From: Thauera sp. 28
Lineage (GTDB): Bacteria > Pseudomonadota > Gammaproteobacteria > Burkholderiales > Rhodocyclaceae
Assembly (NCBI RefSeq): GCF_000310145.2
Contig: NZ_AMXA01000020.1
Span: forward strand, 1 to 64,000
Length of the DNA stretch: 64,000 bases
Direction of reading: 5' to 3'
Shown here: positions 27,397 through 36,358 of the stretch, piece after piece
How the letters are laid out: every line of letters starts with the position of its first letter
Position numbering within the stretch: position 1 is the stretch's first letter
Program-made: the position numbers and the translations under genes
The notes under the pieces: generated by a model
The model's input: only the letters and a program-made list of their open reading frames with translations
Told to the model about the DNA's origin: nothing
Database searches by the model: none

Positions 27397-27894
27397 TTCA
27401 GTACTCCACGGGCCGTTGACGTGGATGACACTTTAGGCTTCCGATACCCATACAAAAATTGGGGAAATAAGGCAGGACGCTAGATGGTTCTACCTATTGC
27501 GTTCCGCTGCCCCCACGGCGATCAGGGACAGGCGCTGCACGCTATATGCGTCAATTCATCAGCCGCCTGCCCTGCTCTTGTGAGCGGCCTCGAAAAAATC
27601 CTCAAGGCAACCATGACCCCGTCGATACTCCTTTTTTCGTATGGGTCTCCTCATGGGCTCATGCACCAGTTGCGGCAGACGGCCGAGGGTTGCCAGCGCG
27701 GGAATGACCTCCGTCGCCTCGTACGACTGCCCTGGCCGGCGTCCTCGGGCATAATCGGACCCGCCTCCAGGGAGGAAAGCTCCGATTGCCGAGACGTACG
27801 CCGACGCGCACCGACGGGCACGGACACCACGCGACCATGTGCAGCGCAAGCGCCCGGCGCCGCCGATGCTGCCACTGCCGTAAAGGACTGAGCC
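27397..27894. other. Intergenic region between ttrB and an HDOD gene
   Basis: This 498-base gap has no convincing gene; open frames in it have no recognisable domain and atypical composition. It must hold the divergent promoters of ttrBCA and the HDOD gene. A dyad CCCA-N9-TGGG (27447..27463) stands 51 bases before the ttrB start and may be a TtrR site. A similar string, TTTTT(C)GTATGGGT, occurs in inverted orientation at 27446..27458 and 27632..27646. These are weak observations. Confidence 0.4.
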
Positions 27895-28746
27895 ATGCAC
27901 TCCGCACAGGAACTCGTCAGCCAGGTCGAGGCGCTGACCGCCCTGCCCGACGTCTACGAACGCGTTCGCCAGCAACTCGACTCGCCCGCCGGCTCGATCG
28001 GCGAGGTGGCACGACTGGTGGCGGCCGATCCCGCGCTCACGGCACGCCTGCTACGGCTGGTCAACAGTGCCATGTACGGCTACCGCGGACGTATTGCCGA
28101 CGTCGATCGCGCCGTCCAGCTGCTTGGCCTGCAGCAGGTACATGACCTCGTGCTGGCGATGTCCCTGCATGCAATCTTTGCAGGCGTGCGCCCTGCCCGC
28201 CTCGACATGCGCCGTTTCTGGCGCGACAGCATGCTCAACGGGCTGGCGGCACGGGCGGCCGCCCGCCGCCGCGGCCTGCCCGGCAGCGAACGTCTGTTCG
28301 TGATCGGACTACTGGCCGACATCGGCCACCTGGTGATGTACCAGACGGTTCCCGAACTCGCCGCAACCGCACGCGAATCCGCCGAGCGCGACGGAAAGGC
28401 CCTGGACGTGAGCGAGCGCGAAGTCGTCGGCTGCGACTTCAGCGAGATCGGGGCTGCGCTGGCCGACCTGTGGCAGCTGCCGCCAAGCTTTGCGGGGGCC
28501 ATCGGTACCCAGCTCTGCCCCCGCTTGGGTGGCGAGTACGGCAATGAAGCGGCCCTCCTCAGCCTGGCCCGCTGCGTGGTCGAGGCCGAACGCCGCAATC
28601 AGTCGAGCGCGGATGCGGCGGCGAGCCTCGAGGCGGACATCTGGCCACTGCTCGAGCTCGAGCCAGAGCAACTCGCCGACATTCGCGAGGAAGCCGAACT
28701 GCACCTGGCGGCCTATGTGAACCTGTTCTTCTCCTCTGCACACTAG
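27895..28746 (+). CDS. HDOD domain signalling protein
   Basis: A 283-residue protein consisting mostly of one HDOD domain ([41 protein letters not shown] at residues about 35-80, [17 protein letters not shown] about 140). HDOD proteins are HD-related but usually lack catalysis and act in signalling or stress networks. The HD dyad here appears as the variant ADIGHL. AAAGGAC precedes the ATG. It stands alone between the ttr locus and nrdJ, and no partner is evident. Confidence 0.87.
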   Translation: MHSAQELVSQVEALTALPDVYERVRQQLDSPAGSIGEVARLVAADPALTARLLRLVNSAMYGYRGRIADVDRAVQLLGLQQVHDLVLAMSLHAIFAGVRPARLDMRRFWRDSMLNGLAARAAARRRGLPGSERLFVIGLLADIGHLVMYQTVPELAATARESAERDGKALDVSEREVVGCDFSEIGAALADLWQLPPSFAGAIGTQLCPRLGGEYGNEAALLSLARCVVEAERRNQSSADAAASLEADIWPLLELEPEQLADIREEAELHLAAYVNLFFSSAH

Positions 28747-28812
28747 CTGGCGCACGGCAGCCGAAAACCCGCGTAAACACTGGCTTTCCTGCCCAAAAAA
28801 GAGAACACAGAG

Positions 28813-28828
28813 CTACTACATGTAGTGC
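28813..28828 (+). promoter_or_regulatory. Possible NrdR box
   Basis: The 12-bp palindrome ACTACATGTAGT (28815..28826) sits in a 16-base window that matches the NrdR-box form ACACTATATATAGTGT at about 12 of 16 positions. A half-like ACATGT recurs at 28866..28871. The centres are 48 bp apart, not the usual ~31, so the second is doubtful. Both precede a ribonucleotide reductase gene, the typical NrdR target. Confidence 0.45.
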
Positions 28829-28891
28829 ATTCGTAAAATTTGAAACACAAACTAAAAATATAAATACATGTTTTAAAAGGATTTTATTTTT

Positions 28892-28920
28892 TTGCGAAAT
28901 CCCGCTTTCCGCGCTATTCT
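28892..28920 (+). promoter_or_regulatory. Sigma-70-like promoter of nrdJ
   Basis: TTGCGA (28892..28897), 17 bases, TATTCT (28915..28920): each hexamer matches consensus at four positions with ideal spacing. It follows an unusually AT-rich stretch (about 28835..28895) resembling an UP-element. The start near 28927 leaves a 20-base leader. Confidence 0.5.
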
Positions 28921-28946
28921 TCAGTCCGTTCCAAGACCCACCACGG

Positions 28947-31847
28947 ATGAAGAAAAAAGCCATGAGCGAGACCACCAGCGCGTCCACGAGTGCACACAAC
29001 CAAGGCACCATCAAACCCTCTGCCGCCAACCTGCCGATGCAGGAGATCTCCGGCGAGGTTCTGGTCGAAAAGTACGCCAAGGGTGACGAGCAGACCGTTG
29101 CCGAGGTGCGCCGCCGGGTTGCCCGTGCGCTTGCCGCGATCGAGTCCGAAGACAAGCGCGCCCACTGGGAAGCGAAGTTCCTCGAAGCGCAGGAGAAAGG
29201 TTTCGTTCCCGCTGGCCGCATCAACAGCGCCGCAGGCACCACGCTGGCCGCCACGCTGATCAACTGCTTCGTGCAGCCGGTCGGCGACTCGGTCACTGAG
29301 GCCGTCGATGGCCGCCCCGGCATCTACACCGCGCTGGCCCAGGCCGCCGAGACCATGCGTCGCGGTGGCGGTGTCGGCTACGACTTCTCGTCGATTCGCC
29401 CCAAGGGCGCGCTGGTGAAGGGCACGGCATCGAACGCCTCCGGCCCGGTGTCCTACATGCGCGTGTTCGACCGCTCTTGCGAAACCGTCGAATCCGCCGG
29501 TGCACGCCGCGGCGCGCAAATGGGCGTGCTGCGCTGCGATCATCCGGACATCGAGGAGTTCATCCACGCCAAGGACCACGGCGACCTCACCAATTTCAAC
29601 ATCTCGGTCGGCGTCACCGACCCCTTCATGCAGGCCGTCGAGGCCAACGGCGATGTCGAGCTGGTGCACAAGGCCGAGCCCACCGATGAGTTGAAGGAAG
29701 CCGGCGCCTACCAGCGCGACGACGGCCTGTGGGTGTACCGCAAGGTGCGTGCACGCGACCTGTGGGACCAGGTCATGCGCTCGACCTACGATCACGCCGA
29801 GCCGGGCATCCTGTTCCTCGACCGCATGAACCAGGACAACAACCTGTACTACTGCGAGACCATCGAGGCCACCAACCCCTGCGCCGAACAGCCGCTGCCG
29901 CCCTATGGCTGCTGCTGCCTGGGCTCGATCAACCTGACGCCCTTCGTCAAGAACCCGTTCAGCGACAAGGCCGAGTTCGACTATGCAGGGTTCGGCAAGG
30001 TGGTCGACGTCTCCATCCGCATGCTCGACAACGTGCTCGAAGCCACCCACTGGCCGCTCGAACAACAGCATGCCGAGGCGCAGTCCAAGCGCCGCGTGGG
30101 CCTGGGCTTCACCGGCCTGGGTGACGCGCTGATCATGCTCGGCAAGCGCTACGACACGCCCGAAGCACGCGAGGAAGCGCGCAAGATCTCCGAGTTCATG
30201 CGCAACCGCGCCTATCTGGCCTCGTCCGACCTGGCCAAGGAACGCGGCGCCTTCCCGCTCTTCAACGCCGACCTGTACCTGTCTGGCGGCAACTTCGCCT
30301 CGCGCCTGCCGGCCGAGGTCAAGGACAAGATTCGCAAGAACGGCATCCGCAACTCGCACCTGCTGTCGATCGCGCCGACCGGCACCATCAGCCTGGCCTT
30401 CGCCGACAACGCCTCGAACGGCATCGAGCCGCCCTTCTCCTACACCTACACCCGCCGCAAGCGCATGGCCGACGGCACCTTCAAGGAGTATGCGGTCGAG
30501 GACTACGCGTGGCGCCTGTACCGCCACCTCGGCGGCAACGTCGACAAGCTGCCGGAATCCTTCGTCACTGCGCTGGAGATCTCCGCGCAGGCACACAAGG
30601 ACATGGTCGCCGCCGTCGCCCCCTATGTCGACACGTCCATCTCCAAGACGGTGAACGTGCCCGAGGACTACCCCTACGCCGAGTTCGAAGACCTCTACCT
30701 CACCGCGTGGAAGGCGGGCCTCAAGGGGCTGGCCACCTACCGTCCCAACAACGTGCTGGGTTCGGTGCTGTCGGTGACCCCGACCGCCGAGCAGAAGCAG
30801 CCGCACGACGTCGAGATTGCCGACGCCAACAAGCGCCTGTCGATCAAGAACCTGCCCGCACCGGTGCTGTCCAGCCTGCGCTGGCCGGGCCGTCCGGATC
30901 TGCCCGACGGCAACCTGGCGTGGACCTACATGCTCAACACCCCGAGCGGCGGCTTCGCGCTCTTCGTCGGCCAGGTCGGCAACAACGGCGGCAGCTTCCC
31001 GTTCGAAGTGTGGGTAAACGGTGCCGACCAGCCGCGCGGCCTGGGTGCGGTGGCCAAGACGCTGTCGATGGACATGCGCGCCAACGACCGCGGCTGGCTC
31101 AAGCTCAAGCTCGACACCCTGGCACGCACCGTCGGCGAGCGCTCGTTCGAGATGCCCTTCCCGCCGCACGGCGAGAAGAAGCTGGTGCCCGGCGTTGTTT
31201 CGGCCTTTGCCCAGGCGGTGAACTACCGCTGCGAGAAGCTCGGCGTCTTTGACAAGGAAGACGACAGCAACTCGGTGCTCGACACCCTGTTCAGCCTCGA
31301 AGAGCCCAAGACCGGCACCGACGGCACGCTGTCGTGGACGGTGGACATCTACAACCCGGCCACCGGTGAAGACTTCGTGCTCGGCCTGAAGGAGATCACC
31401 CTGCCGGACGGCGTCACCCGCCCGTATTCGGTGTGGCTGTCGGGCAACTATCCGCGCGCGCTGGACGGTCTGACACGCATCCTGTCGCTCGACATGCGCG
31501 TCATGGACCCGGCCTGGATCGGCATGAAGCTGCGCAAGCTGCTCGACTATCCCGAGCCGCTGGGCGACTTCATGGCCTTCGTGCCGGGCACCCGCCGCCA
31601 GCAGAACTGGCCCAGCACGGTCGCCTACCTGGCCCAGCTCATCATCCACCGCTACGCCATGCTCGGCGTGCTCGACGAGAAGGGCTACCCGACGCGCGAG
31701 ATGGGCATCCTCGAGTCGCCGCGCGACGACAACGAGCCCAAGCTGATGCAGGGCGCGCTGTGCAACGAGTGCGGCAACCATACCGTCATCCGCAAGGACG
31801 GCTGCGACTTCTGCACCGCCTGCGGCGCGGTTGGAACCTGCGGCTGA
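28947..31847 (+). CDS. nrdJ: Adenosylcobalamin-dependent (class II) ribonucleotide reductase
   Basis: A 966-residue class II reductase that makes deoxyribonucleotides with or without oxygen, using adenosylcobalamin to generate the thiyl radical. Typical motifs: the first active-site cysteine in [49 protein letters not shown] holding the catalytic Cys and Glu, and [10 protein letters not shown]. Two TSCPD-like repeats follow (about 650-750 and 790-900). The C-terminus ends in a zinc-ribbon-like CNECG...CDFCTACG that probably re-reduces the active site. ATG 28947 and 28962 are both possible. B12 dependence suits a facultative anaerobe. No B12 riboswitch is seen upstream. Confidence 0.93.
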   Translation: MKKKAMSETTSASTSAHNQGTIKPSAANLPMQEISGEVLVEKYAKGDEQTVAEVRRRVARALAAIESEDKRAHWEAKFLEAQEKGFVPAGRINSAAGTTLAATLINCFVQPVGDSVTEAVDGRPGIYTALAQAAETMRRGGGVGYDFSSIRPKGALVKGTASNASGPVSYMRVFDRSCETVESAGARRGAQMGVLRCDHPDIEEFIHAKDHGDLTNFNISVGVTDPFMQAVEANGDVELVHKAEPTDELKEAGAYQRDDGLWVYRKVRARDLWDQVMRSTYDHAEPGILFLDRMNQDNNLYYCETIEATNPCAEQPLPPYGCCCLGSINLTPFVKNPFSDKAEFDYAGFGKVVDVSIRMLDNVLEATHWPLEQQHAEAQSKRRVGLGFTGLGDALIMLGKRYDTPEAREEARKISEFMRNRAYLASSDLAKERGAFPLFNADLYLSGGNFASRLPAEVKDKIRKNGIRNSHLLSIAPTGTISLAFADNASNGIEPPFSYTYTRRKRMADGTFKEYAVEDYAWRLYRHLGGNVDKLPESFVTALEISAQAHKDMVAAVAPYVDTSISKTVNVPEDYPYAEFEDLYLTAWKAGLKGLATYRPNNVLGSVLSVTPTAEQKQPHDVEIADANKRLSIKNLPAPVLSSLRWPGRPDLPDGNLAWTYMLNTPSGGFALFVGQVGNNGGSFPFEVWVNGADQPRGLGAVAKTLSMDMRANDRGWLKLKLDTLARTVGERSFEMPFPPHGEKKLVPGVVSAFAQAVNYRCEKLGVFDKEDDSNSVLDTLFSLEEPKTGTDGTLSWTVDIYNPATGEDFVLGLKEITLPDGVTRPYSVWLSGNYPRALDGLTRILSLDMRVMDPAWIGMKLRKLLDYPEPLGDFMAFVPGTRRQQNWPSTVAYLAQLIIHRYAMLGVLDEKGYPTREMGILESPRDDNEPKLMQGALCNECGNHTVIRKDGCDFCTACGAVGTCG

Positions 31848-31886
31848 GCCCAACGCGGGAGCTCGCTGAGGTCAGGTCGCATCTCA

Positions 31887-31892
31887 TATAAT
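31887..31892 (+). promoter_or_regulatory. Perfect -10 box before the zinc-ribbon genes
   Basis: TATAAT occurs 40 bases past the nrdJ stop. No clear -35 is seen. Start near 31899 would give a leader of about 63 bases containing the hairpin at 31917..31946 before the ATG at 31962. Confidence 0.4.
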
Positions 31893-31916
31893 GCGTTCTG
31901 CCCATAACTACACGAA

Positions 31917-31946
31917 GCGCCCCAGGCCAGTTGCTGGCCGGGGCGC
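31917..31946 (+). promoter_or_regulatory. 13-bp leader hairpin before a small zinc-ribbon gene
   Basis: GCGCCCC-A-GGCCAG pairs with CTGGCC-GGGGCGC around the loop TTG: 13 base pairs with one bulged A. No T run follows on either strand. It could end nrdJ transcripts, or act as a 5' leader structure of the next gene, whose start at 31962 has no obvious Shine-Dalgarno. Confidence 0.55.
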
Positions 31947-31961
31947 ATGCGCTCCTGCACC

Positions 31962-32201
31962 ATGCCAACCTGTCCCCGCTGCGACGGCACGGACTGTCGC
32001 GAATCTCCCTGGCGCTCCGAAGACGAGCGCCGGGAACACAAGGGTGAAACGCCCTACCGCTGCATGTCCTGCGTGCATCGCTTCTTCGGGCCAGGCCGCA
32101 GGAACCTTCTGCAACACAACCCCCTGATCGCCGCCATCGGTGGCAGCACGCTGCTGGTGGTCATTGCGGTGGTGCTGATCATGTGGGCCTGGAAATCCTG
32201 A
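31962..32201 (+). CDS. Small zinc-ribbon membrane protein
   Basis: A 79-residue protein of unknown function. The N-terminal half has CPRCDGTDCRES and PYRCMSCVHRFFG, a CxxC...CxxC zinc ribbon. The second half is one membrane helix (LIAAIGGSTLLVVIAVVLIMWAW). The ribbon should therefore lie in the cytoplasm, anchored to the membrane. The next protein (32215) has a closely similar ribbon and helix. The start at 31962 puts the ribbon at the extreme N-terminus as in its neighbour; ATG 31947 lies flush against the hairpin. Confidence 0.7.
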   Translation: MPTCPRCDGTDCRESPWRSEDERREHKGETPYRCMSCVHRFFGPGRRNLLQHNPLIAAIGGSTLLVVIAVVLIMWAWKS

Positions 32202-32214
32202 GCGGAGTCGCGCA

Positions 32215-33033
32215 ATGAGCAGCACACCCCTCACGATCACCTGCCCGAAGTGCGGCTCGACCGACTGTCGCGAGTCGCGCTGGCGCTCGCACCAGGAAAA
32301 GGTAGACAACCCGGGCCAGCATCCATACCGCTGCCTGAATTGCGCCAACCGCTTCGTCGGCCGGCACTCCGGCAGTATTGCCGGACGGCGCAGCTTCCTG
32401 CTGCTCGCGGGCCTGGCTGGACTTGCGGTCGTTGCGCTGGTCGCGGGCGTGGTCGTGGTCCTGCTCGAGGGGCGCAAATCCGTGCCGGAGGCGCCGTCCG
32501 CAGGGACGCCCGTCGGCGCTGCGGCAAGCACGCACATCGAGGCCGCTGCACGCGGCGATACAGAGGCTCAGTTCCGCGCCGGACGCGCGGCGCTGCTCGA
32601 CACTGCGCGTGGCAAGGAGGCAACGCTGGAAGCCCTGGGCTGGCTCAAGCGCGCCTCTGAGGGCGGGCACACGGGCGCGATGATCCTGCTTGGCAAGCTC
32701 TACCGCAACGGTGTGGGCATCACCCAGAACTACGACCTCGCAGCACGCTGGATTGCGGCCGCTGCCGAGGCGGGCGACCCCGAGGGCATGGTCGAACTGG
32801 GGCGCCTGCACCGCGCCGGGATCGGGGTGCCGCAGGACGCGGTACAAGCGTATGTGTGGTTCAACCGCGCCGCCGCCGCACTCAACATGAATGGCGTTCA
32901 GGAGCGCGACAGCATCGCCATAAAGCTCAGCCCGGACGAGCTCAAGCGCGCCCAGACCCTGTCGCTCGAACACGACACCCATGTCACCCCAAGTGCAGAA
33001 CGCAACGCGGATGACAAGGCGACGCCGGACTGA
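32215..33033 (+). CDS. Zinc-ribbon, membrane-anchored Sel1-repeat protein
   Basis: A 272-residue protein with three parts. The first is an N-terminal zinc ribbon (CPKCGSTDCRES, PYRCLNCANRFVG, residues about 10-45). The second is one membrane helix (FLLLAGLAGLAVVALVAGVVVVLL, about 60-83). The third is a periplasmic run of Sel1/TPR-like repeats (AQFRAGRAAL, GAMILLGKLYRNGVGI, GMVELGRLHRAGIGV, about 105-220). Sel1 repeats mediate protein contacts, often at the cell envelope. The ribbon and helix are a near copy of the protein at 31962, so one arose from the other by duplication. GGAG precedes the start. Function unknown. Confidence 0.8.
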   Translation: MSSTPLTITCPKCGSTDCRESRWRSHQEKVDNPGQHPYRCLNCANRFVGRHSGSIAGRRSFLLLAGLAGLAVVALVAGVVVVLLEGRKSVPEAPSAGTPVGAAASTHIEAAARGDTEAQFRAGRAALLDTARGKEATLEALGWLKRASEGGHTGAMILLGKLYRNGVGITQNYDLAARWIAAAAEAGDPEGMVELGRLHRAGIGVPQDAVQAYVWFNRAAAALNMNGVQERDSIAIKLSPDELKRAQTLSLEHDTHVTPSAERNADDKATPD

Positions 33034-33072
33034 AGGCAGTCGCGTGCGCCCGCGGCGCAAGGCCTCAGCCCA

Positions 33073-33420
33073 TCACTGTGGCTCGCCGATGGTACCGGCG
33101 AATACCCAGCCCTGCTCCACCACATAGTTGAAGACGAAACCGGTCGGTACGTCGACGAACAGGCTGACGCTTTCACCGGCCTGCGCCGGTGCGAGGGCGG
33201 CCTCGGCGCGTTGACCGGCAAAACGCCAGCCTTCGTCGGCCAGGTACTCGTAGCGTCCGCCGGTCTGCTGGTCGAGCATCACGGCCAGCGGTGCAGTGGC
33301 CGCCCGGTCGAGCTTGACACGGACGGCCGCTGCCGACTCACCAGCCAGCGCAGCGGGCGCAGAAACGGCAATGACGAGCGCAGCCAGCGAGGCGACGCCC
33401 GGAAAACGACGGACATGCAT
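33073..33420 (-). CDS. Small exported protein of unknown function
   Basis: A 115-residue protein with a clear signal peptide (MHVRRFPGVASLAALVIAVSAPAALAG, cleavage expected after about ALA). The mature part has no motif I recognise; it contains two similar short units, EYLADEGWRFAG and NYVVEQGWVFAG, that suggest a small beta-repeat domain. The ATG at 33420 was chosen because it starts the signal peptide. It is convergent with the Sel1 gene and divergent from the ABC transporter. Confidence 0.6.
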   Translation of the reverse strand: MHVRRFPGVASLAALVIAVSAPAALAGESAAAVRVKLDRAATAPLAVMLDQQTGGRYEYLADEGWRFAGQRAEAALAPAQAGESVSLFVDVPTGFVFNYVVEQGWVFAGTIGEPQ

Positions 33421-33692
33421 GGGGGTATTCCTTGAAAAAACGGGATCAGGTCGCGCCATCGGCAAACGACAGCAATATGCTGCAGCGCAACATCACAACC
33501 CGGATGGTAGCAGAAACAAGGTATTCCTCAAGCCGAAAACGCACACCCCTTCCAGGCGCTGCCCGCGTGACACAAGCCGCGACGCCGTCGTGACCTGGCG
33601 ACGACTTGCCTACGCGGCTACTGGACGCGTATCGTCGCGACGTTGCGCCGTCCAGACGCGCGCGGGATGACTCACCGAGCCCAGTGAACACC

Positions 33693-35288
33693 ATGACCCA
33701 CCCCCCTGCCAGCATCGCTGGCGCGGCCAGCAACCCGCGGCTGAAGCTGAGCGGGATCAGCAAGATCTATCCGACTGTCGTCGCCAACGACCGCGTCGAC
33801 CTCAGCGTCCGACCCGGCGAAATCCGGGCCATCCTGGGCGAAAATGGCGCCGGCAAGTCCACGCTGATGAAGATGATCTACGGCGTCACACGCCCCAGCG
33901 CCGGCCAGATCTTCTGGGAGGGGCAGGACGTCCAGGTCACCAGCCCGGCGCATGCGCGCAGCCTGGGCATCGGCATGGTGTTCCAGCATTTCTCGCTGTT
34001 CGAAACACTGACCGTGGTGGAGAACGTTGCCCTCGCCCTGCCCGGCGCCCAGGCTCTGGACGAGTTGGCCGAACGCATCACCGAGGTGTCGACGCGTTAT
34101 GGCCTGCCGGTCGATCCGCGCCGCCACATCCACGCACTCTCGGTAGGCGAGCGCCAGCGCGTGGAGATCATCCGCTGCCTGCTGCAGGACCCGCGCCTGC
34201 TGATCATGGACGAGCCCACCTCGGTACTAACGCCGCAGGCGGTGCGCAAGCTGTTCGAGACCCTGCGCCAGCTGTCGGACGAAGGCTGCTCCATCCTCTA
34301 TATCAGCCACAAGCTCGACGAGATTCGCGAGCTCTGCCACACGGCCACAGTCCTGCGCGCCGGCAAGGTCACCGGCGAATGCGAACCCGCCCGGGAAACC
34401 CCTCAGTCCATGGCACGCCTGATGATTGGCAAGGAGCTGCCGCATTGCGAGCATTCGCAGGCCGCCGCCAGCGGCGAAGTGCGCTTGCGCCTGGCAGGTC
34501 TGTCGCACGCTGCCGACGACCCTTTCGGCGTCGACCTGAAGGACATCCACCTCGAGGTACATGCTGGCGAGATCGTCGGCATTGCCGGCGTGTCGGGCAA
34601 CGGCCAGCAGGAGTTGCTGCGCGCAATCTCGGGTGAGGAGCCGCTGGCCGAACGCTTCCCGGTGCAGATCTGCAATGTCGAGGCAGGCCGCCTCAAGCCT
34701 GGCCAGCGCCGCAAGCTCGGCCTGTGCTTCGTTCCGGAAGAGCGCTTGGGGCGCGGCGCCGTACCCGGCATGGCACTGGCCGACAACGCCCTGCTCACAG
34801 CCTCGCACACACAGGGCCTGGTGCGCGGCGGTCTTGTAGACGCGGGCCGTGCGCGCGCCTTCGCCGAGCGCTGCATCGAGGCGTTCAAGGTCAAGTGCGG
34901 CGGCGCTGGCGCACCCGCAAAGTCGCTGTCGGGCGGCAACCTGCAGAAGTTCATCGTCGGCCGCGAGATCCTGCAAGCACCCAGGCTGCTGGTGTGCGCA
35001 CAGCCGACGTGGGGCGTCGATGTGGGCGCCGCAGCGCTGATCCGCCAGGCCCTGATCGACCTGCGCGACCGCGGCTGTGCCGTGTTGGTGATCTCGGAAG
35101 AACTCGACGAGCTGTTCGAGATCTGCGACCGCATCACCGTCATCGCCAAGGGCCGGCTGTCTCCCGCCCGCCCCACTGCGCAGACGACGGTCGAGGACAT
35201 CGGCGTGTGGATGAGCGGCCTGTGGCCAGGGGCCGAGACCGACGAACCACTTGCTGCGCCAACGCCTGCGGAGTCACTGCATGCTTGA
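33693..35288 (+). CDS. Nucleoside/purine-type ABC transporter ATPase (two nucleotide-binding domains)
   Basis: A 531-residue fused ATPase like RbsA/YufO. The first domain is canonical: Walker A GENGAGKST, signature LSVGERQRV, Walker B LLIMDEPTS. The second has a degenerate Walker A (GVSGNGQQEL) and signature LSGGNLQKF, as is usual for this family. It powers the two permeases at 35281 and 36359, overlapping the first by eight bases. The family transports nucleosides, purines or related solutes with a BMP-type lipoprotein. No such gene is present within the window. The ATG at 33693 was chosen; a GTG three codons earlier is possible. Confidence 0.88.
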   Translation: MTHPPASIAGAASNPRLKLSGISKIYPTVVANDRVDLSVRPGEIRAILGENGAGKSTLMKMIYGVTRPSAGQIFWEGQDVQVTSPAHARSLGIGMVFQHFSLFETLTVVENVALALPGAQALDELAERITEVSTRYGLPVDPRRHIHALSVGERQRVEIIRCLLQDPRLLIMDEPTSVLTPQAVRKLFETLRQLSDEGCSILYISHKLDEIRELCHTATVLRAGKVTGECEPARETPQSMARLMIGKELPHCEHSQAAASGEVRLRLAGLSHAADDPFGVDLKDIHLEVHAGEIVGIAGVSGNGQQELLRAISGEEPLAERFPVQICNVEAGRLKPGQRRKLGLCFVPEERLGRGAVPGMALADNALLTASHTQGLVRGGLVDAGRARAFAERCIEAFKVKCGGAGAPAKSLSGGNLQKFIVGREILQAPRLLVCAQPTWGVDVGAAALIRQALIDLRDRGCAVLVISEELDELFEICDRITVIAKGRLSPARPTAQTTVEDIGVWMSGLWPGAETDEPLAAPTPAESLHA

Positions 35289-36345
35289 ACTCGAAGCCCG
35301 TGCCGAACCCTCGCGGCTGATGCCCTGGCTGTCGCCGCTGCTCGCGGTGGCACTCACCCTGGTCGGCGGCATGCTGCTCTTCCTTGCGCTCGGCAAGGAT
35401 CCGATCGAGGGCTTTCGCATCTTCTTCCTCAACCCGGTACGCGACCTCTACGCCGTCTCCGAGCTGCTGCTCAAGGCGACGCCGCTGATGTTGTGCGCAA
35501 TCGGCCTGGCAATAGGCTTCCGCGCCAATGTGTGGAACATCGGCGCCGAAGGCCAGTTCATGCTCGGGGCAGTGGCGGCAACCGGCGTGGCTCTGTACTT
35601 CGACGGCAGCCAGAGCAGCCTGCTGCTGCCGGCAATGGTGGCCGCGGGGGCGCTCGGTGGCGCGCTGTGGGCGAGCATCCCGGCCTTCCTACGCACGCAC
35701 TTCAATGCCAACGAGATCCTGGTGTCGCTGATGCTGGTGTACGTGGCGCAACTGTTCGTGTCCTGGCTGGTGTTCGGGCCATGGCGGGATCCGGACGGCT
35801 TCAACTTTCCGCAGACCAAGATGTTCGACGACGCCGCCACCATGCCGATGCTGCTCGAGGGCACGCGGCTGCACATGGGCTTCGCAATCGCGATCGGCCT
35901 GCTGGTCGCCGGCCATGTGTTCATGAACCACAGCTTCACGGGCTTTCGCATGCGGGTGGCAGGCGAAGCCGCGGCAGCGGCGCGTTATGCGGGTTTTTCG
36001 GCTTCGCGCATGATCTGGGCCGGCCTGCTCGCGGGCGGTGCAGCAGCAGGCATCGCAGGCATGGGCGAGGTCGCAGGGCCGATGGGCCAGCTCACCGACA
36101 AGGTCGGCAGCGGCTACGGCTTCGCAGCCATCATCGTTGCCTTCGTCGGGCGACTGAACGCCTTCGGCATCCTGCTCGCCAGTCTGCTGATGGCGCTGCT
36201 CTATATCGGCGGCGAGCAGGCGCAGCAGTATCTCAACCTGCCGAGTTCGATCTCGATGGTATTCCAGGGCATGTTGCTGTTCTTCCTGCTCGGCTCCGAC
36301 GTTTTCATCAACTACCGCCTGCGGCTGCGCCGCCGCGCCGCCTGA
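35281..36345 (+). CDS. ABC transporter permease, nucleoside type (YufP-like)
   Basis: A 354-residue membrane permease of the BPD_transp_2 class with about ten helices. The hallmark GFRANVWNIGAEGQFMLGA near residue 80 is present. With the permease at 36359 it forms the heterodimeric channel of a nucleoside/purine importer. It begins inside the end of the ATPase gene, so translation is coupled. Confidence 0.87.
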   Translation: MLELEARAEPSRLMPWLSPLLAVALTLVGGMLLFLALGKDPIEGFRIFFLNPVRDLYAVSELLLKATPLMLCAIGLAIGFRANVWNIGAEGQFMLGAVAATGVALYFDGSQSSLLLPAMVAAGALGGALWASIPAFLRTHFNANEILVSLMLVYVAQLFVSWLVFGPWRDPDGFNFPQTKMFDDAATMPMLLEGTRLHMGFAIAIGLLVAGHVFMNHSFTGFRMRVAGEAAAAARYAGFSASRMIWAGLLAGGAAAGIAGMGEVAGPMGQLTDKVGSGYGFAAIIVAFVGRLNAFGILLASLLMALLYIGGEQAQQYLNLPSSISMVFQGMLLFFLLGSDVFINYRLRLRRRAA

Positions 36346-36358
36346 AGCGGGAACGCCC

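Noticed and set aside
27484-27891. A 135-codon plus-strand frame before the HDOD gene
   Set aside because: No motif, no ribosome-binding site, and irregular composition.
28747-28946. A cobalamin riboswitch before nrdJ
   Set aside because: I looked for a B12-box-like core and long leader; the predicted leader is only about 20 bases and no core is visible.
28914-31853. A 979-codon open frame antisense to nrdJ
   Set aside because: Same reason: full overlap with a clear gene, biased composition, no domain.
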